A DNA stretch of 64,000 nucleotides from the NCBI RefSeq assembly GCF_000696185.1, contig NZ_KK853997.1:7715059-7779058 (forward strand). Reading direction: 5' to 3'. The DNA comes from Kitasatospora cheerisanensis KCTC 2395. Its GTDB lineage: Bacteria; Actinomycetota; Actinomycetes; Streptomycetales; Streptomycetaceae. Positions 1 to 12,192 of this stretch are shown here, piece by piece. Below the pieces are notes generated by a model. The model ran no database searches. It was not told the DNA's origin and saw only the letters and a program-made list of their open reading frames with translations. Position 1 is the first letter of the stretch; every line of letters begins with the position of its first letter. Both the position numbers and the translations under genes were made by a program.

Positions 1-1
1 C

Positions 2-3000
2 CGTCAGGTCGACCGCGCGCAGCGCCGCCTGGTGTGGGTGTTCACCGGCATGGGCCCGCAGTGGTGGGGCATGGGCCGGGGCCTGTTCGAGGCGGAGCCG
101 GTGTACCGGGAGGCCGTCGAGCGCTGCGACGCCGAGATCCGCCGGCAGGCCGGCTGGTCGCTGCTGGAGGAACTGGCCCGCCCGGAGGCCGAGTCGCGGA
201 TGGCCGAGACCTGGCTCGCCCAGCCCGCCAACTTCGCCGTGCAGGTCGGCCTGGCCGCGCTCTGGCGCAGCTACGGCGTCCGCCCGGACGCCGTGGTCGG
301 GCACTCCACCGGCGAGGCCGCCGCCTTCCACGAGGCCGGGGTGCACGAACTCCCCGACGCGATCGCGGTGATGCTGCACCGCAGCCGGCTCCAGCACCGG
401 CTGGCCGGCACCGGTGCGATGCTCGCCGTCGGCCTGACCGAGGCGGACGCCGTCCGCCGGATCCGGTCCTGCCGGGACCGGGTGTCGGTCGCCGCCGTCA
501 ACAGCCCCTCCTCGGTCACCCTCTCCGGCGACAAGGAGGCGCTGCGGCAGCTCGCCGCCGAACTGGAGCGGGAGCAGCTCTTCGCCCGTTTCCTGCCGGT
601 GCAGGTGCCGTACCACAGCGTGCGGATGGACCCGATCCGGGACGAACTGCTGGACGCGCTCGCCGACCTGAAGCCGCGTCCGGCCGAGGTTCCGCTGTAC
701 CTGACGGCCCGGGAGGGCCGTGCGCACGGCACCGAGCTGGACGCCGCCTATTGGTGGCAGAACGTCCGCGAGCCGGTGCGGTTCCGCTCCGCGGTGGACC
801 TGCTGGTCGAGGACGGCCACCAGGTGTTCCTGGAGCTCGGCCCGCACCCCGTCCTCGGCCACGCGATCCGCGAGTGCCTCGACGAGCGGGAGGCGACCGG
901 CGTCACCCTGCCGTCGATCCGCCGGCAGGAGGACGAGCCCGAGCGGTTCGCCCGCTCGCTGGCCGAACTGCACAACCTCGGCGTCGAGTTGGACTGGGAG
1001 GCGCTGCAGCCCGAGGGCCGGCCCGTCCCGCTGCCCGGCTACCCGTGGAAGCGGGACCGGTACTGGGTGGAGCCCGCGCCGGTCGAGCAGGTCCGGCTCG
1101 GACGGCTCGACCACCCGCTGCTGGGCCGCCGCACCGCGAGCGTCCGGCCCGCCTGGGAGGTCCAGCTCGACGTCGAACGGCTGCCCTACCTGACCGACCA
1201 CCGGATCGAGGACACCACGGTGTTCCCCGCCGCCGGCTACCTGGAGATGGCCGCCCAGGCCGTGCGGGTGCTGACCGGCGGCACCCGGACGGTGCTCGCC
1301 GACATCGAACTGCCCAAGGCGCTGTTCCTCTCCGAGGACCGGCCCCCGACCGTCCAGCTGGGCTTCGACTCCGACGGCGTGACCTTCTCGATCGCCTCCG
1401 CCGCGGGCGAGGAGCGCACCGTCCACGCCACCGGCACCGTCCGCACCGAGCAGCGCCGACGGCCCGCCGCCGCACCCGACTTCGCGGCGGTCCGGGCCCG
1501 CACCCGGCGGCTGGACGGGACGAGTGCTACCGGCGGCTCGGCGAACTCGGCTACCAGTACGGGCCGGCGTTCCAGCGGATCGAGGAGGTGTGGATCGGCC
1601 CGGGCGAGGCGCTGGCGCGGATCGCCCACCCCGAGCCGCGCCCCGCCGACGCCGGGCGGAGCCACGTCCACCCGACCCTGCTCGACGCCTGCTTCCAGAC
1701 CCTGCTGACGCCCCGTCTGCTCGACCGGGACGGCCCGGACGGCGGCATCCGGCTCCCGCTGTCGCTGCGCGAGGTGAGCCTCGACCCGGTCGGCGACCGG
1801 CCGTTCTGGGTGCACGCCACGATCACCCGGGAGGACGAGGACGAACTGACCGGCGACCTCGCCCTGCACGCCGAGGACGGCACGCCGCTCGGCGGGATCA
1901 CCGGTTTTCGCGCGGCCGGCGTCGAGCGCGCCGCCGCCTCCGTCGGCCCGGCCGCCATCGACGGCTGGCTGGCCGAACCCGTCTGGACCGACCTGCCCGC
2001 CGACACCGGCGACGCGCCGCCCCCGGACCGGCTGCTGGTCCTCGCCGACGCGCACGGGCTCGCCGAGCAACTCGCCGCCCGGCAGCGCGAACGCGGCGGC
2101 CACTGCCACCTGGTGCGCCCGGGCGCCGCCTACCGGCACGGCCCCGACGGCTCCACCGTCCGGCCCGGCTCCGCGGACGACCTGCGCCGGCTGTTCGCCG
2201 ACCTCGACGAGGGCTACGACACCGTCCTGCACCTGTGGAACCTCGACCTGCCGTCCATCGACACGGCCGGCCGCGAGCAGCTCACGGACTGCGGCACCCT
2301 CGGCGGCTACTCCCTCGTCGCCCTCGCCCAGGTGCTGCCGAGCGCCCGGCCGAACGGGCGGCTGCACATCGTCACCCGGGGCGCCCAGGCCGTCGAGGAC
2401 GGCGACCCGGTCGAGCCGCTCGGCGCGCCCGCCTGGGGCGTCGGACGGGTCCTGTGGCAGCAGGAACTCGTCGGCCACCGCGGCAAGTTGATCGACCTGG
2501 CCGGCACCGCCGAGCACCCCGCCGACCACTCCGCCGAAGCCGCCGCGCTGCTGCGCGAGCTGGCCGTCGAGGACGCGGAGGAGATCGCGCTGCGCGGCCC
2601 GCGGCGCGCCACCTGCCGCCTCGCCCGGCCGGCCGGCCTCACCCGGCCGCTGCCGCTGCGCCTGCGCGCCGACGGCAGCTACCTGGTGACCGGCGCGTTC
2701 GGCGCCCTCGGCCGGCTGCTCTGCCGGACGCTGGTCAAACGCGGCGCCCGCCGGCTGATCCTTGCCGGGCGCACCGCACTGCCCCCGCGCGAGCAGTGGG
2801 CCGACACCGACCCGGACACCCCGGCCGGCCGGCGGGTGGCGTTCCTGCGGGAGCTGGAGGAGCTCGGCGCGCAGGCCGTCCCGGTGCCGCTGGACGTCAC
2901 CGACGAGACCGCCCTGGCGGACTGGCTGGCCGACCACCGGCGCCGCCAACTCCCACCCGTGCGCGGCGTGTTCCACCTCGCCGGGCAGGTCAGGGACGCG

Positions 3001-6000
3001 CTCGTCCCGGAACTCGACCGGGAGCTGTTCGACGCCGCGTACGAGCCCAAGGTGGTCGGCGCCCGCAACCTGCACCGGCAGCTGCGCGGGGAACCGCTGG
3101 ACCACTTCGTGCTGTTCGCCTCCATCGCCTCGGTGCTGACCACCGCCGGACAGGCCAACTACGCGGCGGGCAACGCCTTCCTGGACGCGCTGGCCCACCA
3201 CCGCCGGGCCCGCGGCCTGCCCGCGCTCAGCATCGACTGGGGGCCGTGGGCGACCGGCATGATCGAGGAGCTCGGCCTGGTCGGCCACTACCGGGAGGCG
3301 CGCGGCATGAGCTCGCTGCCGCCGGCCGCGGGCATGGCCGTGCTGGAGCGGGTCATCGGGCAGGACCGGGCGCAGCTGCTGGTCGCCACCGTCGTCGACT
3401 GGCCGGTGTTCCAGGCCTGGTACGCCACGCCGCCCGCGCTGGTGGCCGAGCTGGCGGCCGCCGCCGAGACCGTCCAGGCCGCGCCGGCCGGCGGCTTCCC
3501 GGCCGCGTTCCGGGCCGCCGACCCGGACGCCCGGCGGCAGTTGGTGGCCGAGCGGTTCACCGAGCTGGTCGCGGGCGTGCTCCGGGCCAACCCGGAGCGG
3601 ATCGACCCGGCCGCCGGGCTGAACGGGCTCGGCCTGGACTCGCTGCTGGCGATGGAGCTGCGCGCCCGGATCCACGCCGAGATGGGCGTCTCGCTGCCGG
3701 TGGTGACCCTGCTGAGCGGCGACCGGGTCGGCGAGCTGATCGAGCGGGTGCACGCCGGCCTGCTGGAGTCCGCGGCCGCCGACGGTCCCGGGCCGGAGGC
3801 GGAGGTGGAGCTGCACACCGACGAGCGGCGCTACCCGCTGACGCAGAACCAGAAGGCGCTGTGGTTCCTCAAGCAGCTCAACCCGGACGCCTTCGCCTAC
3901 AACATCGGCGGCGCGGTCGAGGTCCGCACCGAACTCGACCCGGAGCTGATGTTCGACGCCTTCCGGGTGCTGCTGGAGCGGCACCCGTGCCTGCGCGCCA
4001 ACTTCGTGCTGGAGGACGGCCAGGCCGTCCAGCTGATCTCCGCCGAGGCCCGCCCGGACACCGGCCTGTTCGACGTCCAGGACCGCGACTGGGACGACAT
4101 CCACCGGACGATCGTCCAGGAGTACCGCAAGCCGTACGACCTGGAACGGGATCCGCTGGTGCGGCTGCGGCTGTTCAAGCGCGGTCCCGACCGCTGGGTG
4201 ATCATGAAGGCGGTGCACCACATCGTCTCCGACGCGATCTCCACCTTCACCTTCATCGACGAGCTGTTCACCCTCTACGAGGCCGCCCGCAGCGGCCGCA
4301 CCGTCGAACTGCCCCCGGTGCCCGCCCGCTACCTGGACTTCCTCAACTGGCAGAACCGGCTGCTCGCCGGGCCGGACGCGCCGCGCATGCTGGAGTACTG
4401 GCGCACCCACCTGCCCGCCGAGGCGCCCGTCCTCGGCCTGCCCACCGACAAGCCGCGGCCGTCCGTGCAGACCCACAACGGCGCCTCCGAGTTCTTCAAG
4501 CTCGACGAGGAACTCAGCGGCCGCGTCCAGGAGTTGGCCCGCGAGCACGACGTCACCGTGTACATGGTGCTGCTCAGCGCCTACTACCTGCTGCTGCACC
4601 GGTACTCCGGGCAGGACGACATCATCGTGGGCAGCCCCGTCACCGGCCGCACCCGCGAGGAGTTCGGCTCGGTCTACGGATACTTCGTCAACCCGCTGCC
4701 GCTGCACGTCGGGCTCGCCGACCGGCCGTCCGTCGCCGGGCTGCTGGCCCGGGTCCGGGAGACGGTGCTCGGCGGCCTGGACAACCAGGAGTACCCGTTC
4801 GTCGTCCTGGTCGAGCAGCTCGGGCTGCAGCGCGACCCGAGCCGCTCCGCGGTGTTCCAGGCGATGTTCATCCTGCTCACCCACAAGGTCGCCACCGACA
4901 AGTACGGCTACCACCTCGACTACATCGAACTCCCGGAGGAGGAAGGGCAGTTCGACATCACGCTGTCCGCCTACCAGGACCGCTCCGACAACTGCTACCA
5001 CTGCGTCTTCAAGTACAACACCGACCTGTTCGAGCCCGCGACCATGCAGCGGATGGCCGGCCACTACCGCAACCTGCTGGACGCCCTCACCAGCGCCCCG
5101 CGGACCGGCCCGCCGACCGGCTGCCGATGCTCGCCGCCGCCGAACAGGAACAGCTCCTCGACCGGTGGAGCGGCGCCGACCGCACCGAACCCGCCGACAC
5201 CCCCGTGCACGAGCTGATCGCCCGGATCGCCGCCGAACGCCCCGAGGCCGTCGCCGTCACGCTCCCCGCCGCCCCGGCGCCGCCGCCCGGCACCTCGACT
5301 ACGCCGAACTCGACCGCCGCAGCCGCCGCGCCGCCCGCCGGCTGCGCGAACTCGGCGTCCGCGACGGGGCGGTGGTGGCACTCTGCCTGGACAAGACGCC
5401 CGAACTGGTGGTCACCCTGCTGGCCGTGCTCCGGGCCGGCGGCGCCTACCTGCCGCTCGACCCCGGCTACCCCGTCGACCGGCTCGCCTACATGACTGCC
5501 AACGCCGACGCCGTGCTGCTGCTCACCGACCGCGACCGGCCCGAACTCGCCGGACTCGCACCGCAGTCGCTCACCGTCGGCCAGCTGGAGACCGGGCCCG
5601 ACAGCGCCGACCCGGACGGGCCCGCCGTCGCCCTCGACGCGCCCGCGTACGTCATCTACACCTCCGGCAGCACCGGCCGCCCCAAGGCCGTGCGGGTCAG
5701 CCACCGCAACCTCGCCTCGGTGTACGCCGGCTGGCGCGCCGCGTACCGGCTCGACCAGGACGTCCGGGTCCACCTGCAGATGGCCGCCCAGTCGTTCGAC
5801 GTGTTCACCGGCGACCTGGTGCGGGCGCTCTGCTCGGGCGGCACCCTGGTGCTGGTCGACCGCGACCTGCTGTTCGACACCGCCCGGCTGCATCGGACCA
5901 TGGTCGAGGAACGCGTCGACTGCGCCGAGTTCGTCCCCGCCGTGGCCCGCGCCCTGCTCGCGCACTGCGAACGCGACGGCCACCGGCTGGACTTCATGCG

Positions 6001-7705
6001 CCTGCTGATCGTCGGCTCGGACGCCTGGAAGGCCGAGGAGCACCAGCGCCTGCACGCCCTGTGCGGCCCGGACACCCGGCTGGTCAACTCCTACGGCCTC
6101 ACCGAGGCCACCATCGACAGCGCCTGGTTCGAAGGCCCGGCCGACGGAGCCGAACCCGGCCGGATGGTCCCGATCGGACGCCCCTTCCCCAACAGCGCGC
6201 TGTACGTGCTGGACGAGCACGGCGAACCCGTGCCGCCCGGCGTGGCCGGCGAACTCTGGGTCGGCGGCGCCGGCGTCGCCGACGGCTACGTGGGCGATCC
6301 CGAGCAGACCGCCCAGCGCTTCACCACCCGCGCCCTGGGCGGCCGCACGGTCCGCCTCTACCGCACCGGCGACCTGGCGCACTGGGACGCCGACGGCACC
6401 GTCCGGCTGCTCGGCCGGGCCGACAACCAGGTCAAGGTGCGCGGCCACCGCATCGAACTCGGCGAGATCGAGACCCAGCTCGCCGCACTGCCCGGCGTCG
6501 GCCAGTGCGCCGTGACGGTCCGTCAGGTCGACGACGGCGGCGGCGTGCTGTGCGCCTACTACGTCCCCGAGCCCGGCGCCGACCCGTTGCCGCGCGAGCT
6601 GCGCCGCAGCCTCGCCGACCGGCTGCCCGCCTTCATGACGCCCTCCCACCTCACCGCGCTGCCCGCGCTGCCGCTCACCCCCAACGGCAAGGTCGACACG
6701 GCTGCCCTCCCCGAGCCCCGGTTCGACCCCGGCGACGGCGAACCCGAACCGCCCACCACCCTCTTCGAAGTGCGGATGGCCGAGCACTGGAAGTCCCTGC
6801 TGGGCCTCGAACTCGTCGGCCTGCAGCACGACTTCTTCGAGGCCGGCGGCAGCTCGATCAAACTCATCGAGCTGATCCACCACTTGCAGGCCGAGTTCAA
6901 CCTCAGCATCCCGGTCAGCCTGCTGTTCGAGTCCACCACGCTGCGCGGCATGGCCCGGACCCTGGAGCACATCATCACCGGCCGGATCGCCGGCGCCCGC
7001 CCGTACCTGTGCTTCAACCCCGGCGACGGCGGCGACGGCACGGTGTTCTGCTTCCCGCCCGCCGGCGGCCACGGCCTGGTGTACCGCCAACTCGCCGCGC
7101 ACCTGCCCGAGTACCAGTTCCTCGCGTTCAACTTCCTGACCGGCGCCGACAAGGTCGCCCGCTACGCCGACCTGATCGAGAGCTTCCGCGAACAGGGCCC
7201 CTACACCCTGCTCGGCTACTCGCTGGGCGGCAACCTCGCCTTCGAAGTGGCCAAGGAACTCGAACGCCGCGGCCACGAGGTGCCGCACGTGCTCATCGTC
7301 GACTCCTACCGGATCACCGACGCCTTCGAGCTCCGGCCCGAACACCTCGACGCGTTCGAGAAGGAGCTGCGCGAACACCTGCACCGGCACACCGGCTCCG
7401 ACGCCGTCGCCGAGGAGACCCTCAGCCAGGCCCGCGAGTACCTCGACTTCTGCAGCCGCACCCCCAACCTCGGATCGGTGCGCGGCCTGATCAGCGTCAT
7501 CTCCGACGAGCAGAAGGTCCCGTTCTACGCGGCCGGCAACCAGGGCACCTGGCACGGCAGTTCCAGCGCCCGGACCACCGTGTTCCGCGGCTTCGGCAGC
7601 CACGCCGAGATGCTCGACCAGGACTTCGCCGCCCGCAACGCCGAACTGACCCGCGGCATCCTCACCGGAACCCGCACGGAAGGAGCGGCCGGTGCCGCGG
7701 GCTGA
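2..7705 (+). CDS. Hybrid iterative PKS-NRPS of the polycyclic tetramate macrolactam type (5'-partial)
   Basis: Megasynthase expected to build polyene chains and condense them on ornithine. The window opens in the AT domain (GMGPQW motif; GHSTGE active-site Ser near nt 300), so any KS is upstream. Then come DH (nt ~1110-1900, His before FPAAGYLE), KR (~2670-3270, GxxGxxG plus Ser/Tyr/Asn), ACP (GLDSLL near 3635), C domain (~3835-5080, HHIVSDA), A domain (~5200-6710), PCP (GGSS, ~6850) and TE (~7050-7690, GYSLGG). The A-domain specificity residues read DVGEIGSIDK, which I recall as an ornithine code. No ER is present. This order and the ornithine code match FtdB/IkaA/HSAF synthetase, whose TE closes the tetramate by Dieckmann cyclisation. 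The reading frame shifts three times (near 1517, 5105 and 5280), each as if one base were missing, so it is one gene with probable sequence errors. Confidence 0.9.
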
Positions 7706-9358
7706 GCGACGACCGGCCACCCGGGCCGACGCACCCAACGTCATCGTCATCGGCGCCGGCATCGGCGGCATGGCCACCGGCTGCTACGCCCAGATGAGCG
7801 GCATGCGGAGCCGGATCTTCGAGAAGCACGTGCTGCCCGGCGGCTGCTGCACCGCCTGGTCCCGCAAGGGCTACCTGTTCGACTACTGCATCGACTGGCT
7901 GATCGGCACCGCCCCCGGCAACGACGCCAACCGCGTCTGGCGGGAACTCGGCGCCCTCGACGGCAAGACCATCACCAACTTCGACCTGTTCAACCGGGTC
8001 GTCGACGAACACGGCCGCTCGGTCACCTTCTACAACGACCCCGACCGGCTGGAACGCCAACTCCTGGAGATCTCACCCGCCGACGCCCCCTGATCCGCTC
8101 CTTCTGCCGGGACCTGCGCCGCTTCGCCGCGCTCGACCTGCACCCCTTCCTCAAACCGCCCGCCCTGCAGAGCCCCCGGGAACGGCTCGTCGCCCTGTGT
8201 GCGCTGCTGCCCTCCTTCCGGCTGCTGTGGCGGACGGCCGCGACCCCGCTCAACGCCTTCGCCGACCGCTTCCAGGACCCGCTGCTGCGCCAGGCGTTCC
8301 GCAACATCCTGTTCCAGGACCCGGACGGATTCCCGCTGCTGCCCTACCTGTTCAGCATGGCCGCCGCCCGCAACCTGAACGCCGGCTTCCCGCAGGGCGG
8401 TTCACTCGGCCTGGCACGCTCCGTCGAACACCGCTACACCTCGCTCGGCGGCGAGATCAGCTACCGCGCCCGGGTCGAACGCATCCTGGTCGAGGACGGG
8501 CGCGCCATCGGCGTCGAACTCAAGAACGGCGAACGGCACTACGCCGACCACGTCGTCTCCGCCTGCGACGGCCGCACCACCGTCTACCGGCTGCTGGAGG
8601 GCCGGTACACCGGACCCCGGATCGACCGGCTCTACCAGGACCTCATCCACGAACCCGGCACCCTGTTCCCCGCCGTCGTCTCCGTCTTCCTCGGCATCGA
8701 CGGCGAACTCGACGCCGGCCGCGACACCGCCGACCCGCACTGCACCACCTACCTGCTCCCCGCCGAGCAGGCCGCCGAACTGCCCGGCTCCCTCCAGCGC
8801 AGCCTGGTGGTGCAGCAGCGCTCCCAGTACTCGGACGGCTTCGCACCGCCCGGCAAGTCGGTCGTCCACTGCACCTACTTCAGCGACCACGCCTACTGGA
8901 AGACCCTGCGCGGCCGGGACCGCCGCGAGTACCGCGCCCACAAGCAGCGCGCCGCCGACGTCGTCCGGGGCTTCCTGGAACAGCGCTACCCCGGCCTGCG
9001 CGAACGCATCGACCTGATCGAGGTCGCCACCCCGGCCACCATGGAGCGCTACACCGGCAACAGCCAGGGCAGCATCCTCGCCTGGAAGGCCTTCTCCGGC
9101 GCCGACGACGTGGTGACCAAACTGATCAACCGGGACCGGATGCGGCTGCCCGGCCTGGCCGGCTTCTCGATGGCCGGCCACTGGGCCAGCCTCGGCGGCC
9201 TGATCCGCGCCGCGTCCAGCGGACGCTTCGCCGTCCAGTACCTGTGCGAGGAACTGGGCCTGGAGTTCCGCGCCTGGGAGAGCGACGACCAGGAACCCTG
9301 GCACCCCGGCCGACTCGGCCACCTGCCCCAACTCGCCCGCTGGAGCGCCACCGCATGA
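7692..9358 (+). CDS. CrtI-like FAD-dependent oxidoreductase, PTM ring-forming type (FtdC/FtdD-like)
   Basis: Flavoprotein of the phytoene desaturase-like superfamily. In PTM pathways such enzymes carry out reductive cyclisation of the polyene to the carbocycles. The N-terminus has the dinucleotide-binding GAGIGGMATG motif and the PGGCC segment shared with the next gene. The GTG start follows AAGGAG at 7679-7684 and overlaps the end of the synthetase by 14 bp, indicating coupling. The frame breaks at a run of five C (8086-8090). One more base there restores a continuous ~555-residue protein aligning along its whole length with its downstream paralogue. The C-terminus (TGNSQGSILAWK, then GLIRAASSGR) carries the FAD-binding end of the fold. 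I call it intact but mis-sequenced. The cyclisation role is inferred from family and context. Confidence 0.85.
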
Positions 9359-11087
9359 CCACACCCGGCCGCACGACCGGCAGAGAAACCATGATCGTCA
9401 TCGGGGCGGGCCTCGGCGGACTCTCCACCGCCTGCTACGCCCAGATGAACGGCTACCGCAGCACCGTCCTGGAGATGCACGAGATCCCCGGCGGCTGCTG
9501 CACCGGCTGGGACCGCGGCGACTTCACCTTCGACTGCTGCATCAGCTGGCTGCTGGGCAGCGGCCCGGGCAACGAGATGCACCAGATCTGGCTGGAGCTC
9601 GGCGCGCTCCAGGGCAAGCAGGTGCGCCACTTCGACGTGTTCAACATCGTCCGGAGCGCCCACGGCGAGGTGTACTTCTACTCCGACCCCGACCGGCTCG
9701 AAGCCCACCTGCTGGCCATCTCGCCCGAGGACGCCCGCCCGATCCGGGAGTTCTGCGCCGGCCTGCGCAAGTTCCGCGCCTGCCTGCCGAGTTACCCCTT
9801 CCTCAAGCCGGTCGGCCTGATGGGCACGGTGGAGCGCTGGCGGATGCTGGCCGGCTTCCTGCCCTACTTCAACGTCGTCCGGCGCTCCATCGGCACCCTG
9901 ATGACCGACTACTCGGCCCGCTTCCGGCACCCGCTGCTGCGCGAGGCCTTCAACTACATCCTGTACGAGCGCCACCCCGCCTTCCCCGTGCTGCCGTTCT
10001 ACTTCCAACTGGCCTGCCACGCCGACCTGTCGGCCGGCGTCCCCGAGGGCGGCTCGCTCGGACTGGCCCGCTCGATCGAGGAACGCTACCGGCGGCTCGG
10101 CGGCGAGGTCCGCTACAACGCCAAGGTCACCGAGGTGCTCGTCGAGGAGGACCGCGCGGTCGGCGTCCGGCTCAGCGACGGACGCGAACTCCGCGCCGAC
10201 ATCGTGGTCTCCGCCGCCGACGGCCGCACCACCCTGCTGGACCTCCTCAAGGGCCGCTACCTCGGCGACACCTACCGCGAGCTGTACACCCGCACCATCG
10301 AACGGCCCGGCATGGTCTTCCCCGGCTACGTCACCGTCTTCCTCGGCATGCGCCGGCCCTTCCCCGAGGGCGAACCGTGCACCACCTACCTGCTCGACGA
10401 GGAACGCGCCGCCCGGCTCACCGGCATCCGCCACCCCAGCATCAACGTCCAGTTCCGCAGCCGGCACTACCCCGAACTCTCGCCCGCCGACTCGACCGTC
10501 GTCTACGCCAGCTACTTCTGCGACATCGCCCCCTGGCGGGCCCTCAGCACCGGCCCGGAACAGCAGAGCCGGCTGCGCCGCGGCGAGGAACTGCACACCC
10601 TGCCCACCGGCCGCGGCCGCGCCTACCAGACCGCCAAGCGCCAAGTCCGGGACACCGTCGTGGAGTTCCTCGACCAGCGCTACCCCGGCCTGAAGGACGC
10701 CGTCGCCGTCCGGGACGTCTCCACCCCGCTCACCCAGGTCCGCTACACCGGCAACTACGACGGCAGCGTGCTCGGCTGGCAGCCGTTCGTGGAGAGCGGC
10801 GAGACGCTGGAACAGGAGATCAAGCGCAACGGCCCCGCGCTGCCCGGCCTGCGGAACTTCTACCTCTCCGGTGTCTGGGCCACCACCGGCGGCCTGATCC
10901 GCGCCGCCGCCGCCGGACGCCACGTCATGCAGTTCGTCTGCCGCGACGACGGCAAGCCGTTCCGCGCCGAGATCGACCGCACCGCACCGCCGCCCACCCA
11001 CCTCGTCGTCCCCGTCGGCCCGCTGCCCCCGCCGCGCCCGCCGTTTCCGCCGCCCCCGCCGCCCCCGTCGTCCCGCTCGGACACTGA
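9355..11087 (+). CDS. Second CrtI-like FAD-dependent oxidoreductase, paralogue of the preceding gene
   Basis: Second flavoprotein of the same family, clearly related to its neighbour throughout (GAGLGGLSTACYAQMNG at the N-terminus, PGGCCTGW, RYTGNYDGSVLGWQP and GLIRAAAAGRH near the end). The ATG overlaps the previous stop as ATGA, so translation is coupled. PTM loci commonly carry two or three such enzymes acting in sequence on different rings. Near nt 11026-11030 (a run of five C) the frame must shift by one missing base. In the corrected frame the protein ends in an Ala/Pro-rich tail with TGA at 11085-11087, just ahead of the next ribosome binding site. Without the shift the frame would run unnaturally through the next gene. 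Length is about 577 residues. Confidence 0.85.
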
Positions 11088-11101
11088 GGAGAGAACACAC
11101 C

Positions 11102-12157
11102 GTGCAGATCGCCAAGTGGGTCGTCCAGGAACACCTCGACGGCGTTCCCGACGCCCACCGGATGTACCGCAAGGTCGTCGAGGACGTCCACGTCGACCTC
11201 CGGGACGACGAGATGCTCTTCCGCACCCGCCACCTCTCGCTCGACCCCTACCTCCAGGGCATCACCCTCGACACCCCGATCGGCGACCTGATGGGCGGCG
11301 ACGCCGTCATGGAGGTGCTCGCCGCCGGACCGCGCGCCCGGTTCGCCGTCGGCGACCTGGTCGAGGGCTACGGCGGCTGGTGCACCCACCTGGTGGGCAC
11401 CGGCGACGCCCGGCTCTGGCAGACCGGGACCTTCCCGATGGTCTTCCCCGAGTACCGCCGCCTCGACCCCGCCGACTACGACGACACCCTGCCGATCAGC
11501 ACCGCGCTCGGCATCCTCGGCAGCCCCGGCATGACCGCCTGGGGCACCCTGACCAAGTTCATGACGCTGCGCCCCGGCCACACCGTGCTGGTCAGCGCCG
11601 CGAGCGGGGCCGTCGGCTCGCTGTTCGGCCAACTCGCCGTCCGGGCCGGCGCGCACGTCGTCGGCACCACCAGCTCCGAGGAGAAGGCCGACTACCTCGA
11701 AGGCCTCGGCATCCACCCGGTCGTCTACCGGCACGGCGACGACCCCGAGCGGATCGGGGAGCTGCTGCGCAAGGCCGCGCCCGACGGCATCGACCGCTAC
11801 CTCGACAACCTCGGCGGCGCCGTCACCGACGCGGCGTTCACCATGCTGAACGTGCACAGCCAGGTCGCGGTCTGCTGGCAGTGGGCCGCCCAGGTCGGCA
11901 ACGAGCACACCGGGCCCCGCCTGCTGCCGTACATCCTGTTCCCGCGCACCACCATCCGCGGCATCTTCGCGCCCGAGTGGTTCACCGAGGCCAACTGGGC
12001 CGCGCTGCGCGCCGAGGTCGGCGGCCTGGTCCGGGCCGGGGAGATCTCCTACCGGCAGACCGTCCACCAGGGCTTCGACGCCATCCCCGCCGCCTACCAG
12101 AGCCTGTACAGCGCCGACCGCACCCGCAACCGCGGCAAGGTCGTCGTCGAACTCTGA
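11102..12157 (+). CDS. MDR-superfamily NADP-dependent reductase (FtdE/IkaC-like)
   Basis: Medium-chain dehydrogenase/reductase without structural zinc, about 351 residues, resembling NADP-dependent alkenal/enone reductases. The NADP-binding loop is AASGAVGS (protein middle), followed by GTTSSEEK. The GTG start at 11102 follows a GAGAGA purine stretch and lies 14 bp after the flavoprotein stop. PTM operons carry an alcohol-dehydrogenase-like gene in this position (IkaC, OX4) that adds hydride to form the last ring, so that is the likely role here. The ring size it would form cannot be read from sequence. Confidence 0.85.
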   Translation: MQIAKWVVQEHLDGVPDAHRMYRKVVEDVHVDLRDDEMLFRTRHLSLDPYLQGITLDTPIGDLMGGDAVMEVLAAGPRARFAVGDLVEGYGGWCTHLVGTGDARLWQTGTFPMVFPEYRRLDPADYDDTLPISTALGILGSPGMTAWGTLTKFMTLRPGHTVLVSAASGAVGSLFGQLAVRAGAHVVGTTSSEEKADYLEGLGIHPVVYRHGDDPERIGELLRKAAPDGIDRYLDNLGGAVTDAAFTMLNVHSQVAVCWQWAAQVGNEHTGPRLLPYILFPRTTIRGIFAPEWFTEANWAALRAEVGGLVRAGEISYRQTVHQGFDAIPAAYQSLYSADRTRNRGKVVVEL

Positions 12158-12192
12158 ACCCCTGTCCGCCGGACATCCGAACAGGAGAACCC

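Noticed and set aside
1237..5064. Long minus-strand open frame of 1275 codons opposite the synthetase
   Set aside because: It is the antisense shadow of the PKS-NRPS gene. Its composition (Val/Gly/Ala/Gln-rich) reflects GC-rich complement reading, and the sense strand has full domain motifs.
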